Part shown: piece after piece, positions 26,014-34,740 of the stretch
Layout: every line of letters starts with the position of its first letter
Numbering within the stretch: the stretch's first letter is position 1
Source of the DNA: an uncultured Eubacteriales bacterium
GTDB taxonomy: Bacteria; Bacillota; Clostridia; Christensenellales; UBA1242
Reading direction: 5' to 3'
Assembly (NCBI GenBank): GCA_949067325.1
Contig: CARTDZ010000001.1
Location: 1-64,000 of the forward strand
Length of the DNA stretch: 64,000 nucleotides
Notes under the pieces: model-generated
The model's input: only the letters and a program-made list of their open reading frames with translations
The model's database searches: none
What the model was told of the DNA's origin: nothing
Program-made: the position numbers and the translations under genes

Positions 26014-28530
26014 ATGACAAAATTTTTGCTGATTGATGGAAACAATATCGCGAACAGGGCTTTTTTTGCCCTGCCTTTTTTGACTAATAAAGAAGGCACG
26101 CCAACAGGAGCAGTTTATGGCTTTGCAAACGTTTTGATCAAAATGATTTTGCAAGAAAAGCCAACGCATATCGCAGTCGCTTTTGACCATTCGCGAAAAA
26201 CTTTTAGAAATGAAATTTATAGTCAGTATAAAATGCAAAGAAAGGAGACAAATCCTGAGCTTATTTCGCAATTTCCAATAATAAAACAAATGCTCCAAGA
26301 GATGGGCATCAAAACTTTTGAGTTTGAAAATATTGAAGCTGACGACATTATTGGCACTCTTTCAAAAAGTGACTGCTGTCAAGGCTTTCAAAAAATAATC
26401 CTATCTGGTGATCGTGACCTTTTTCAACTTATTGACAAAAACACTGTCATTTATATGCCTCAAAACAAAACAAGCGAGGTCAAAAAGATAACTCTTGACA
26501 ATCTCAAAGAAAATTTTGGCGTTGAAAAGCCAGAGCAGGTGATTGAACTCAAAGGGCTTATGGGTGACACCTCTGACAATATATCAGGTGTCAAAGGCGT
26601 GGGCGAGAAGACAGCAATCAGTCTTATCGAAACTTATGGCTCAGTGGCAGGGGTGTATTCACATATTGACGAAATAAAAGGCAAACTTCAAGAAAAGCTT
26701 GCTCTTTCAAAAGACGACGCTTTTATGTCAAAAACTCTTGCAACGATCAAAACTGACTGCGAGCTAGATTTTGATTTGTCTTCTTGCGCCACTTCTTTTC
26801 CTTTTTCTATGAAGGTTTATGACTTTTTCAAAAAATATGATTTTTCTTCACTTTTAAAAAACAATTCACTCTTTTCAACTGAAGTGTCACAAGAAAAAGT
26901 CAGAAAAAAATCACAACAAATTTCAATTGATAGTCATGTTCTTGACCAATTAACTTCAACAAACCATCAAATCTTTGCATATAACCTTCAAACAATGCAA
27001 TTCGCTTTTGGCGACGATAAAGTTTATTTCTTAAGCCAAAATTATGATATGTTTGGCAGCAATTTGACGTTTGAAGAGGTTTGTCAAGGCCTAAAACCTC
27101 TTTTCGAAAACAAAAACATCACGAAACTCACTTTTTCAGCCAAAAGTGATATGCACACTCTTGAAAAACTTGGCATAAAACTTGAAAGCTATTTTGATCT
27201 TTCGCTTGCAAATTATTGCATAAGTGCAGGGCTAAAAAATCAAGGTCAAGATATAACACCAGACGAATATTTTGAGTATTATGAGCTTTATCAAAAGCAG
27301 ATGAAAGAGCTTAATGTCACACATATCTATAATGAAATTGAATTGCCTCTTATAAACATTTTGAAAGAAATGGAAGAAAACGGCTTCAAGGTCAATGAGA
27401 AAAAAATTGACGAGCTTTCCTCATCTTTTGCACAAAGGCTTGACCTTTTAAGCAAGGAGATTTTTGCAGAGGCAGGGGAAGAGTTTAACATAAATTCGCC
27501 AAAACAAGTGGCCACAATACTTTTTGACAAACTAGGCATCAAATCCTACAACAACAAAAAACACTCCACAAGCGTAGGTGTGCTTGACGAGCTTCGTTTT
27601 ATTCCAATTGTTGACAATATCCTAAAATATCGCAAGCTTGCAAAACTTAAAAACACCTATGTTGATGTTTACAAAAATATCTGCCTCTCTTCTGGGCCAA
27701 TTATTCATACAACTTTCAATCAGGCTCTCACAAGCACAGGCAGGCTATCAAGCAGTGAGCCAAATCTGCAAAACATTCCAACGCGCGACGATGAGGGCAG
27801 AGAACTTCGCAAACTCTTCATCTCAAAGTTTGAAGGCGGCAAAATTCTCTCTGCAGACTACAATCAAATCGAACTTCGTCTGCTAGCTGATATGTCAGGT
27901 GAAGAAAATCTTATCGAAGCCTACAACAACAATCAAGACATTCACACTCTCACAGCTTCGCAAATTTTTGGGATAAACCTTCAAGCCGTCACCGCTGATA
28001 TGCGTCGTGAGGCTAAGGCAGTCAATTTTGGCATAATCTACGGCATAAGTGACTATGGTCTTTCGCAGAATATAAAAAGCTCAGTGGCAAAAGCCAAGGC
28101 ATATATCGAGAGTTATTTTACTCGCTATCCACGCGTGAAAGAATTTATGAACACAAATGTAGAAAGTGCAAAGAAGGAAGGCCTTATCAGAACCAAATTC
28201 GGCCGCGTGCGAAAAATACCTGAAATAAACAGTGCAAAATATCAAACTAGAAGTTTTGGCGAGCGAGTTGCTATGAATATGCCTCTTCAAGGCACAGCTT
28301 CAGATATAATAAAAATCGCAATGCAAAAAGTGGCAAAATCCTTCAAAGAGCACTCGCTAAAAAGTCAGCTTATCCTGCAAATACATGACGAACTTATTGT
28401 CGATGTTTTCAAAGGTGAAGAAGAAATTGTCTCTCGTATCGTTACTCAAGAAATGCAAAATGTGACTTCACTTAAAGTTCCGCTCGTGGTCAGTGTGGGT
28501 ATAGGCGAAAGCCTTTATGATTGCAAATAA
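26014..28530 (+). CDS. polA: DNA polymerase I
   Basis: Family A polymerase for Okazaki fragment maturation and repair, 838 aa. The 5'-3' exonuclease/FEN domain (about 1-280) has EADDIIGTL and LMGDTSDNISGVKGVGEKTA. The middle proofreading-type domain lacks the D-x-E and other acidic residues, as in Bacillus PolA. The polymerase domain has SADYNQIELR, the O-helix RREAKAVNFGIIYG and LQIHDELIVDV. GGGGGC is the ribosome site. With PolC lacking its polymerase part here, PolA is the only complete polymerase in this window. Confidence 0.95.
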   Translation: MTKFLLIDGNNIANRAFFALPFLTNKEGTPTGAVYGFANVLIKMILQEKPTHIAVAFDHSRKTFRNEIYSQYKMQRKETNPELISQFPIIKQMLQEMGIKTFEFENIEADDIIGTLSKSDCCQGFQKIILSGDRDLFQLIDKNTVIYMPQNKTSEVKKITLDNLKENFGVEKPEQVIELKGLMGDTSDNISGVKGVGEKTAISLIETYGSVAGVYSHIDEIKGKLQEKLALSKDDAFMSKTLATIKTDCELDFDLSSCATSFPFSMKVYDFFKKYDFSSLLKNNSLFSTEVSQEKVRKKSQQISIDSHVLDQLTSTNHQIFAYNLQTMQFAFGDDKVYFLSQNYDMFGSNLTFEEVCQGLKPLFENKNITKLTFSAKSDMHTLEKLGIKLESYFDLSLANYCISAGLKNQGQDITPDEYFEYYELYQKQMKELNVTHIYNEIELPLINILKEMEENGFKVNEKKIDELSSSFAQRLDLLSKEIFAEAGEEFNINSPKQVATILFDKLGIKSYNNKKHSTSVGVLDELRFIPIVDNILKYRKLAKLKNTYVDVYKNICLSSGPIIHTTFNQALTSTGRLSSSEPNLQNIPTRDDEGRELRKLFISKFEGGKILSADYNQIELRLLADMSGEENLIEAYNNNQDIHTLTASQIFGINLQAVTADMRREAKAVNFGIIYGISDYGLSQNIKSSVAKAKAYIESYFTRYPRVKEFMNTNVESAKKEGLIRTKFGRVRKIPEINSAKYQTRSFGERVAMNMPLQGTASDIIKIAMQKVAKSFKEHSLKSQLILQIHDELIVDVFKGEEEIVSRIVTQEMQNVTSLKVPLVVSVGIGESLYDCK

Positions 28531-28559
28531 ATAATTTTTTGTAATGTTTTTCAAATTAG

Positions 28560-28589
28560 TTGACTTAGTCCTTGCAAAAAGGCTATAAT
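28560..28589 (+). promoter_or_regulatory. promoter of ruvX
   Basis: TTGACT (28560-28565), 18 nt, TATAAT (28584-28589). GGTGAT, complementary to the 16S rRNA end, lies 4 nt before the ATG. Confidence 0.7.
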
Positions 28590-28604
28590 AAAAGTGGTGA
28601 TGTA

Positions 28605-29021
28605 ATGCAAAACAAAAGAAAGATGGGGATTGATTATGGAGACAAGCGGATAGGCATAGCTCTTTCCGACGCACTTTGTATCATTTCCAGCCCTTATGAG
28701 GTCTACCAAAACAAGGGGGAAGCTGACGCACTTTCACACATTGAAAAGCTCATAAAAGAGTACAATGTCGATACTATTGCAATGGGGCTGCCTCTGAATA
28801 TGGACGGCACTGAGGGCGAGCGTGCAAAAATCCACCGCCAGTTTGGTGAAAAACTAGCAAGCCAAACAAAGGTAAAAGTCGTTTATGTTGATGAACGCTT
28901 AACCTCGGCCGAAGCTGAAGAAATCCTGATTTCAAGCGGGGTGCGAAGGGAAAAGCGAAAGGAAATCATTGACAAAATATCGGCACAAATCATTTTGCAA
29001 ACTTACATGAACAATTTATAA
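28605..29021 (+). CDS. ruvX: Holliday junction resolvase-like YqgF/RuvX
   Basis: RNase H-fold nuclease of 138 aa, implicated in pre-16S rRNA processing (YqgF) and historically called a putative Holliday junction resolvase. Seen: GIDYGDKRIGIALSDAL at the N terminus, GLPLNMDGTEG, and VDERLTSAEAEE. The start is at 28605; a frame 33 nt longer overlaps the -10 box and is rejected. The following DUF1292 gene keeps the order known from Bacillus (yrrK-yrzB). Confidence 0.93.
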   Translation: MQNKRKMGIDYGDKRIGIALSDALCIISSPYEVYQNKGEADALSHIEKLIKEYNVDTIAMGLPLNMDGTEGERAKIHRQFGEKLASQTKVKVVYVDERLTSAEAEEILISSGVRREKRKEIIDKISAQIILQTYMNNL

Positions 29022-29037
29022 AAAGGGGATTATTATT

Positions 29038-29499
29038 ATGGCAGAGAAAAAAGAACAAGTACAGCAAAACGTTGACCTTCTTGATGTGCTTCTTGATCAA
29101 GAAAACAAAGATCCAATCGTATTGATGGACGAAAAAGGCAAACAACTCACTTTTGAACAAGTTGCGGTTATTCCTTATGGCGTAGAAGACGCAAACAAAA
29201 GCCTTTACTGCGTTTTGAAGCCAATGGACAAGATTGATGGCATTGCAGACGATGAAGCAATCGTTTTCCTTTGCGACGAAGATGCAAACGGCAACACAAT
29301 CTTGCGTGTTGAAGAAAATGAAGAAGTTGCAATTGCTGTATTTGATAAATATTATGACCTTCTTGAAGAGGCAACAAAAAAATCAAAGACAGAAAAGAAA
29401 ACAACCGCAGCAAAAAAGACTGCAACAAAAACTTCAACTGCTGCAAAGAAACCAGCATCAAAAACGGCTGGAAAAACTGCAGGAAAGCCAAAAAAGTAA
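29038..29499 (+). CDS. DUF1292 family protein
   Basis: Protein of 153 aa. The first 115 residues match the acidic DUF1292/YrzB type (DENGNTILRVEENEE-like pattern here as DANGNTILRVEENEE, ending in YYDLLEE). A Lys/Ala/Thr-rich tail of about 38 residues, histone H1-like in composition, is added and may bind nucleic acid (inference). It lies 16 nt after ruvX, the family's usual neighbour. Function is unknown. Confidence 0.85.
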   Translation: MAEKKEQVQQNVDLLDVLLDQENKDPIVLMDEKGKQLTFEQVAVIPYGVEDANKSLYCVLKPMDKIDGIADDEAIVFLCDEDANGNTILRVEENEEVAIAVFDKYYDLLEEATKKSKTEKKTTAAKKTATKTSTAAKKPASKTAGKTAGKPKK

Positions 29500-29547
29500 A
29501 AAGCTAAAAAAATTGTAAAAAAAAAGAAACAAAATAACAGCAAAATA

Positions 29548-29580
29548 AAGTCTCGCTTTTTTCGCGGGATTTTGTTTTTT
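29548..29580 (+). terminator. terminator after the DUF1292 gene
   Basis: Stem AAGTCTCGC/GCGGGATTT with G-T pairs, 7-nt loop, TTTGTTTTTT tail. Confidence 0.75.
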
Positions 29581-29699
29581 CTCAAACTTAAAGACAATAA
29601 AATTGTCAAAATAAATCATATTTCTAAGTATATTTTCTTCCTTTTTGGAGCAAGCTATAAGTACAAGGCGTGTTGCCTTGAAAAAAGGAGGGGGAAACT

Positions 29700-29825
29700 A
29701 TGTTCGGAAAAAATGCTAAACAATCAAAGTCTTCAAAGAACGCTAAAAACGCTAAATCAAACGTTGAAGCATCAAACGAAGCAAAGGGTTGTGGCTCAAG
29801 AACTACAAAAAATAGTTCTAAATAG
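29700..29825 (+). CDS. small basic protein, 41 aa
   Basis: The frame runs MFGKNAKQSKSSKNAKN onward to a Lys/Ser/Asn-rich end with a single Cys in KGCGSR. A near-perfect AAAGGAGGGGG site lies 6 nt before the ATG and a dedicated terminator follows the stop, so the unit is very likely translated. There is no hydrophobic segment. It resembles no family I know; composition alone would allow a spore or nucleic-acid-binding small protein, which is inference. Confidence 0.75.
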   Translation: MFGKNAKQSKSSKNAKNAKSNVEASNEAKGCGSRTTKNSSK

Positions 29826-29842
29826 TTTTCAACTAATCGAAA

Positions 29843-29876
29843 AAAGAAGGCAATCAATCAGATACCTTCTTTTTTT
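29843..29876 (+). terminator. terminator of the 41-aa gene
   Basis: Stem AAAGAAGG/CCTTCTTT, 14-nt loop, T-run, directly before the repeat array. Confidence 0.8.
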
Positions 29877-30125
29877 GTGGCGTTGCCACTTTTTTTAAAT
29901 TTTGTTTTGCACAAATCCTCAAATTAAAGAATTTTATGTGGCGTCGCGTGGCGTCGCGTGGAGTTGCCACTTTTTTTTAAATTTTATTTTTCTTAAATTC
30001 TCAATTTTAAAAATTTTATGTGGCGTCGCGTGGAGTTGCCACTTTTTTTTAAATTTTATTTTTCTTAAATTCTCAATTTTAAAAATTTTATGTGGCGTTG
30101 CGTGGCGTTGCCACTTTTTTTTAAA
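29877..30125. repeat. tandem array of terminator-like repeats, 72-nt period
   Basis: Four copies end with GCCAC at 29889, 29970, 30042 and 30114. The middle copies are 72 nt apart and almost identical; one copy has an extra GCGTCGCGTG. Each has GTGGC...GCCAC able to form a hairpin, followed by T7-8 and an AT-rich spacer. An 82-codon open frame across the array is only a product of the repeat. The array lies between the 41-aa gene and the convergent lipoprotein gene. Confidence 0.85.
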
Positions 30126-30180
30126 TTTCGTTTTGTCACAATTATTTTAAACTTTACAAAACTCGTCTTGGAAAAATTTG

Positions 30181-30912
30181 TTATACCAAAAGTGAAGAAG
30201 TGAGTTTTGATAGGGTGAAAGTGAGTGTGCCGCGTTCGTGCGAAGCTGACAAAGTGATATTGCCGTCTTTGTCAAAAGTTTTGGTTGAAACTTCGTCATC
30301 AAAAGTTATTTGGCCGATGTTTGAAGTGAAATTGTTTGAAAGGTAGGTTACACTTGACAAAGTCACTCTAAAATTGTATTTATACAAATTGCCAGCCTTG
30401 CCAAGATACAAAACATTGTCACTTTTTATGCTTGTGCTTTGAATTTGGTCATAAGTTCCACTGCAAAGTGTTTTGTAAGATGCTGCATTGTCACTTGAAG
30501 AGTATTCAATAAGATAAGTCACTTTTGAAACGTCGTCATAATCTGCTGAAATGAAATTCATTTCACTGGCCATAGCGTACATCATGCTAGAAGGGGCTTC
30601 TTCCTCAAACAGAGCGGTGTAACTGCCAGAAGTTGCTTGTGAGACATTTATTTTTATATTTGCCTCTTTTGATACTATCCTGTTTGAAGAATGTATCCAG
30701 CATAAAAAGTTTGAGCCAACATAGCTTTGAGCAGACAAAACCACTTCGCTTCCTTCTATAAAAGATTTTTCACTTCCGCCAGAAGCTTTGCCCAAAAGTT
30801 CGTTGCTTGAAAGGGTGGTTATGCTAAAATATTGCGGATCATTGCAACCAACCAAAGCGATGGCAGGCACGAGAGCAAGAGAGCAAAACAAAATTTTATT
30901 AAACTTCTTCAT
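30181..30912 (-). CDS. lipoprotein, 243 aa, with bacterial repeat-like domain
   Basis: The signal peptide ends in a lipobox (LVGC, Cys23), so this is an extracytoplasmic, membrane-anchored protein. Residues about 25-105 resemble the beta-rich repeat found in clostridial surface proteins (SGSYTALFEEE end). The rest is Ser/Thr/Asn-rich beta structure of unknown role. AAGGAGGC precedes the ATG. It points convergently to the repeat array. Confidence 0.8.
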   Translation of the reverse strand: MKKFNKILFCSLALVPAIALVGCNDPQYFSITTLSSNELLGKASGGSEKSFIEGSEVVLSAQSYVGSNFLCWIHSSNRIVSKEANIKINVSQATSGSYTALFEEEAPSSMMYAMASEMNFISADYDDVSKVTYLIEYSSSDNAASYKTLCSGTYDQIQSTSIKSDNVLYLGKAGNLYKYNFRVTLSSVTYLSNNFTSNIGQITFDDEVSTKTFDKDGNITLSASHERGTLTFTLSKLTSSLLV

Positions 30913-30943
30913 AAAAGCCTCCTTGAAAGTATTTCAATAGTAG

Positions 30944-30973
30944 TATTATCAATAATTTTCTTTTATTTGTCAA
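30944..30973 (-). promoter_or_regulatory. minus-strand promoter of the lipoprotein gene
   Basis: On the minus strand: TTGACA (30973-30968), 18 nt, GATAAT (30949-30944). Confidence 0.6.
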
Positions 30974-31063
30974 ATTATTTAAAGTTAAACATGAAAAACA
31001 ACAAATTTTTTTGAGTATTTTTAAAACCCTTGCATAGAATATCTTTGAAAAAGGAGTTTTATT

Positions 31064-31825
31064 ATGTGGGAATTTTCCTTAAACGTGAAATCGGACAAGG
31101 CAGAAGTGGCAGACTTTCTGTTTGAAAACATCAAAAAAAATTGTCAGTTTATGAATGGTATTGTCACTGAACATGAAGAAAATGGCTATATATCAATTCT
31201 TGTCGCCGCCCCAGAAGATTTTTGCGGCCAAGTACAGTCGCTTTTGGAACGTTTGATCACACAAATCATTTGTACTGATTTTAAATATGAATTTTTGGAG
31301 CGCAATTTAAAAATACCCATGCACGACAAAATTGGTATGACAGCTTTTAAAAAAGCACTACTTAATTTTGACCGCGAAACAGACAAATTTTTAGTGCTGA
31401 AAAATCTAAACCTCGCAAGTTCGCTCTATCTCGATAGCTTCTATGATTTTCGTTTGACTTCGCTTAAAGCCAAGTGGACTGAACTTGTCTCGCTTGCCAA
31501 TGAAAATCGTGTCTATCTCATAAGCAATGATGCTTTTGTTGATCTTTTAAAATTCCTAATTGACAACATTGAAATCTGCGAAGATGAAATTGATGTGGTT
31601 GAAAATGAAGAGGGCTACAAAATATTTCTCGAAGACCAAACAGACCCGTTTTATAAAAATGTGGTTTTCAACGAAGAAGATCTTGTTTCATCTATAATCG
31701 ACCTTGCACCTCAAAAAATCAATCTTTATTGTCATGGCCAAACAGGAGCTATCAGTTTGCTCGAAAAAATCTTTGATGAACGCATAAACGTTTGCACAGA
31801 TACAACTTTGGTTAAAAAATTGTAA
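31064..31825 (+). CDS. ytxC: YtxC-like putative sporulation protein
   Basis: Protein of 253 aa resembling the YtxC family (putative sporulation protein), which in Bacillus stands directly before thrS as it does here. Features seen: an N-terminal beta-rich half, the helical FDRETDKFLVLKNLNLASSLYLDSFYDFRL segment split around residues 105-140, and a C-terminal NLYCHGQTG end. No signal peptide. The call relies on this general pattern and the neighbour; molecular function is unknown. Confidence 0.7.
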   Translation: MWEFSLNVKSDKAEVADFLFENIKKNCQFMNGIVTEHEENGYISILVAAPEDFCGQVQSLLERLITQIICTDFKYEFLERNLKIPMHDKIGMTAFKKALLNFDRETDKFLVLKNLNLASSLYLDSFYDFRLTSLKAKWTELVSLANENRVYLISNDAFVDLLKFLIDNIEICEDEIDVVENEEGYKIFLEDQTDPFYKNVVFNEEDLVSSIIDLAPQKINLYCHGQTGAISLLEKIFDERINVCTDTTLVKKL

Positions 31826-31832
31826 AAATCAC

Positions 31833-31862
31833 TTGACAATTTATTTTGCAAAGTGATAAAAT
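31833..31862 (+). promoter_or_regulatory. promoter of the thrS leader
   Basis: TTGACA (31833-31838), 18 nt, TAAAAT (31857-31862). Confidence 0.75.
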
Positions 31863-31868
31863 GATACT

Positions 31869-32076
31869 AATGCAAGAGCAGAAAGACAAGTAGCCTCACA
31901 TATAATGCGCAGAGAAGGGTTGGTTGGTGAAAAACCTTGATTGTAGTGACAAGCGAAACCACTTGCTGCGATGACGGCTGACAATTTTTTAAAGTGGCAC
32001 TTTTTGTGCAATTAAGGTGGAACCGCGGTTTAAAAAAATATAATCGTCCTTAAGAGAAAGTCTTAAGGACTTTTTT
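31869..32076 (+). promoter_or_regulatory. T-box riboswitch, threonine specifier
   Basis: Leader that reads uncharged tRNA-Thr. Seen: the distal stem I loop pattern AGAGAAGGG...GGTGAAAAACC. The specifier is ACC at 31958-31960, followed by A in the context GCGAAACCAC. The T-box sequence AAGGTGGAACCGCGG (32014-32028) and a terminator stem GTCCTTAAG/CTTAAGGAC plus T6 (32046-32076) follow. Uncharged tRNA would stabilise the antiterminator and let thrS be transcribed. The specifier was placed by comparison with the glyQS T-box layout. Confidence 0.92.
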
Positions 32077-32181
32077 GTGTGCTTTAAGCGCTTTCTACTT
32101 GAAAACTTAGCCAAAAGCTTTAACAAAAAAATGTTAAAAAAAAATTAAAAAAAATGTTAAAAAAGAAAAGGAGAAATTATT

Positions 32182-33951
32182 ATGAAAATTGAAAAACAAA
32201 TAGACCAGCAGCTTATAAACTCTCGTCACTCGCTCGCTCATGTGCTTGCAAAGGCAATTGTCGCACTTTATCCAGAAGCAAAACTCACAATCGGCCCAGC
32301 GATAGACGATGGTTTTTATTATGATATCGATCTTGACCATTCAATCACTGCTGATGAATATCAAGCAATAGAAGACAAGATGAAAGAAATCATCAACAAG
32401 GGCGAAAATTTCACAAAGAAGGTCGTTTCAAAAGAAGAAGCACTTTCTCTTTTCAAAGGCAACGAATATAAAACTGAGATAATCAACGAGCTTCCAGCAG
32501 GGGAAGAAGTTTCGCTTTACTATACTGGCGATGACTTTTTTGACCTTTGCCGCGGCCCTCATGTTGAAAGCACAAGAAGTCTTCAAAATTTTGGCTACAA
32601 AATTCACAGCGTAAATGGTGCGTATTGGCGTGGCAACGAAAAAAACAAAATGCTTCAACGCGTTTATGTATATGCTTTCAAAACTAAGAAAGAACTCGCT
32701 GAATACATCGCAAAGGTGGAAGACGCAAGAAAGCGTGACCACAACAAACTTGGAAGAGAACTTGAAATTTTTACAACAGTAGACAGCATAGGTCAAGGCT
32801 TGCCAATTTTGCTTCCAAGAGGGGCAAGGATAATCCAAACTCTTCAAAGATTTGTCGAAGACGAAGAAGAAAAACGTGGCTGGCTTTTGACAAAAACTCC
32901 ATTTATGGCAAAAAGTGATCTTTACAAAATTTCAGGCCACTGGGATCATTACAAAGATGGTATGTTTGTGCTTGGCGACGAGGCAAAAGATAAAGAGGTT
33001 TTTGCGCTGCGTCCAATGACGTGTCCATTTCAGTATCAAGCATATCTCAACAAAGCCCGTTCCTACAAAGATCTTCCACTTCGCTACAACGAAACTTCAA
33101 CACTTTTTCGCAATGAAGCAAGTGGTGAAATGCATGGCCTTATAAGAGTAAGACAATTTACAATTTCAGAAGGTCACCTCATATGCACACCTGAACAAAT
33201 GGAAGAAGAATTTAAAAAATGTCTCGAACTTGCAATTTTTATGCTTAAAACCTTGGGATTGTATGAAGATAGCTCATATAGATTTTCGCAGTGGGACCCA
33301 AATAATAGAGAAAAATATGAAGGCACAAAAGAGCAGTGGGAAAAAGCTCAAGCCTCAATGCAAAAAATACTTGACCATCTGCAAGTTCCATATGAGATTG
33401 GCATAGGAGAAGCAGCTTTTTATGGCCCAAAACTTGACATACAAATCAAAAACGTTTTTGGCAAAGAAGACACTTTGATAACTATTCAAATAGACCAAAT
33501 GTTGGCTGAAAAATTTGGCATGGAATACACAGACAAAGACGGCGAAAAGAAAACACCATATATCATTCATAGAACAAGCCTTGGCTGCTATGAAAGAACA
33601 CTTGCTTATCTTATCGAAAAGTATGCTGGTGCATTTCCTCTTTGGCTTGCGCCTGAGCAGGTGAGAGTTTTGACGCTTACTGATCGCTCAAACGCTTACG
33701 CTGAAAAAATAACTGCCTCACTTCAAGAAAAAGGCCTTCGTGCTGAGTGCGACACCAGAAATGAAAAGATTGGCTATAAAATAAGAGAAGCAATGAACAT
33801 GAAACTTCCTTACCTTATCATAGTCGGTGACGAAGAAGAAAAGTCAAACACAATCTCAATTCGCGGACGCGGCTTTGAAAACAAGTCAGGCCTTAAGCTT
33901 GACGACTTTATCGCAAGACTTGAAGAAGAAATCAAAACAAAAAAGCGCTAG
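32182..33951 (+). CDS. thrS: threonine-tRNA ligase without TGS domain
   Basis: Class II synthetase charging tRNA-Thr, 589 aa against the usual 640. The N-terminal TGS domain is missing and the protein opens with the editing domain (NSRHSLAHVLAKAI; the HSLAH site and the later Cys/His residues of the editing pocket are present). The catalytic core has MTCPFQ, YNETSTLFRNEASGE, the GEAAFYGPKLD motif and HRTSLGCYERTLAYLIE. The C-terminal anticodon domain ends the protein. Control is by the T-box upstream. Confidence 0.95.
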   Translation: MKIEKQIDQQLINSRHSLAHVLAKAIVALYPEAKLTIGPAIDDGFYYDIDLDHSITADEYQAIEDKMKEIINKGENFTKKVVSKEEALSLFKGNEYKTEIINELPAGEEVSLYYTGDDFFDLCRGPHVESTRSLQNFGYKIHSVNGAYWRGNEKNKMLQRVYVYAFKTKKELAEYIAKVEDARKRDHNKLGRELEIFTTVDSIGQGLPILLPRGARIIQTLQRFVEDEEEKRGWLLTKTPFMAKSDLYKISGHWDHYKDGMFVLGDEAKDKEVFALRPMTCPFQYQAYLNKARSYKDLPLRYNETSTLFRNEASGEMHGLIRVRQFTISEGHLICTPEQMEEEFKKCLELAIFMLKTLGLYEDSSYRFSQWDPNNREKYEGTKEQWEKAQASMQKILDHLQVPYEIGIGEAAFYGPKLDIQIKNVFGKEDTLITIQIDQMLAEKFGMEYTDKDGEKKTPYIIHRTSLGCYERTLAYLIEKYAGAFPLWLAPEQVRVLTLTDRSNAYAEKITASLQEKGLRAECDTRNEKIGYKIREAMNMKLPYLIIVGDEEEKSNTISIRGRGFENKSGLKLDDFIARLEEEIKTKKR

Positions 33952-34102
33952 GCTCGCACTAAACAACAAACGTCTATTTCTTTTCACTTAACAAAAAATT
34001 GTCAAATTTTGGCGAAATAGTTTTAAAATAAACAATAAATTTGTATTTAAGCAATCAAATCGTTTTGAAAAGATAGAAAATTATGTTAGACTTGGAGGTG
34101 AA

Positions 34103-34177
34103 ATGGCAAATACAATTCTGCTTGCAATTGCAGCCATATTCTTTACATTCATTTTTGTGTTTATATTAAAAAAATAG
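34103..34177 (+). CDS. 24-aa membrane peptide upstream of yajC
   Basis: The frame encodes one hydrophobic helix ending in two Lys. GGAGGTGA stands just before the ATG, as strong as for any gene here, and yajC follows after 15 nt. It could be a small membrane partner of the Sec machinery or a translated leader peptide; both are inference. It is too short for family recognition. Confidence 0.6.
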   Translation: MANTILLAIAAIFFTFIFVFILKK

Positions 34178-34192
34178 GGAGGTTTAAAAAAA

Positions 34193-34651
34193 ATGGGAGT
34201 AACTCAAATCATTTTAATAGTTTTGGTTTTGCTTTTGATGATTGCATATCCAATACTCGTTACTGCAAGAAACAAAAAAGAAAATCAAAAACTTACAGAG
34301 CAAACAAATTCAATCAAAAGGGGCGACAAGGTTCTCACTACCGCTGGCGTTTATGGCACAGTTGTAGATCTTCAACTTGAAAACGACAAAAAAATCGTAA
34401 CAATTGAAACAGGCACAGCCAACAAAAAGGGCTATATTTCAGTTGACGCTTATGCAATTTACACAATTTTTAAGGACGAACAATCACAGCCTCAAGCAAC
34501 TGCAAAAGAAGAGCCAAAGGCTGAAGAAAAAAAAGAAAGCAAAATTGAAACAAACAATGAAACAAAACTTGATGAAATTTTGCCAGCAGCAGACACAACT
34601 TCTGACATTGAAGCTCAAGTAAGCGGCAAAAAAAACACGCTCAAAAAATAA
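34193..34651 (+). CDS. yajC: preprotein translocase subunit YajC
   Basis: Accessory subunit of the SecDF-YajC complex, 152 aa. It has one N-terminal membrane helix (about 4-22), followed by the conserved SIKRGDKVLTTAGVYGTVVDL segment. A Glu/Lys-rich disordered tail from about residue 100 makes it longer than usual. secD and secF are 0.7 kb downstream, with a TIGR04086 gene in between, a clostridial arrangement. GGGAGG is the ribosome site. Confidence 0.93.
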   Translation: MGVTQIILIVLVLLLMIAYPILVTARNKKENQKLTEQTNSIKRGDKVLTTAGVYGTVVDLQLENDKKIVTIETGTANKKGYISVDAYAIYTIFKDEQSQPQATAKEEPKAEEKKESKIETNNETKLDEILPAADTTSDIEAQVSGKKNTLKK

Positions 34652-34661
34652 GTAAAAAAAG

Positions 34662-34686
34662 AGGTGACCAATGGTCACTTTTTTTC
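34662..34686 (+). terminator. terminator after yajC
   Basis: Stem AGGTGACC/GGTCACTT with loop AAT, followed by a T-run. Confidence 0.8.
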
Positions 34687-34740
34687 ATATTTTGTCTTTT
34701 CTTCACATATTTGTAGTTATTGAAAGCGGAGGCAAAAGTT

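Noticed and set aside
29902..30150. 82-codon open frame with internal protein repeats
   Set aside because: It is created by the 72-nt repeat array, has no ribosome site, and its hydrophobic Cys/Phe repeat simply translates the hairpin and T-run.
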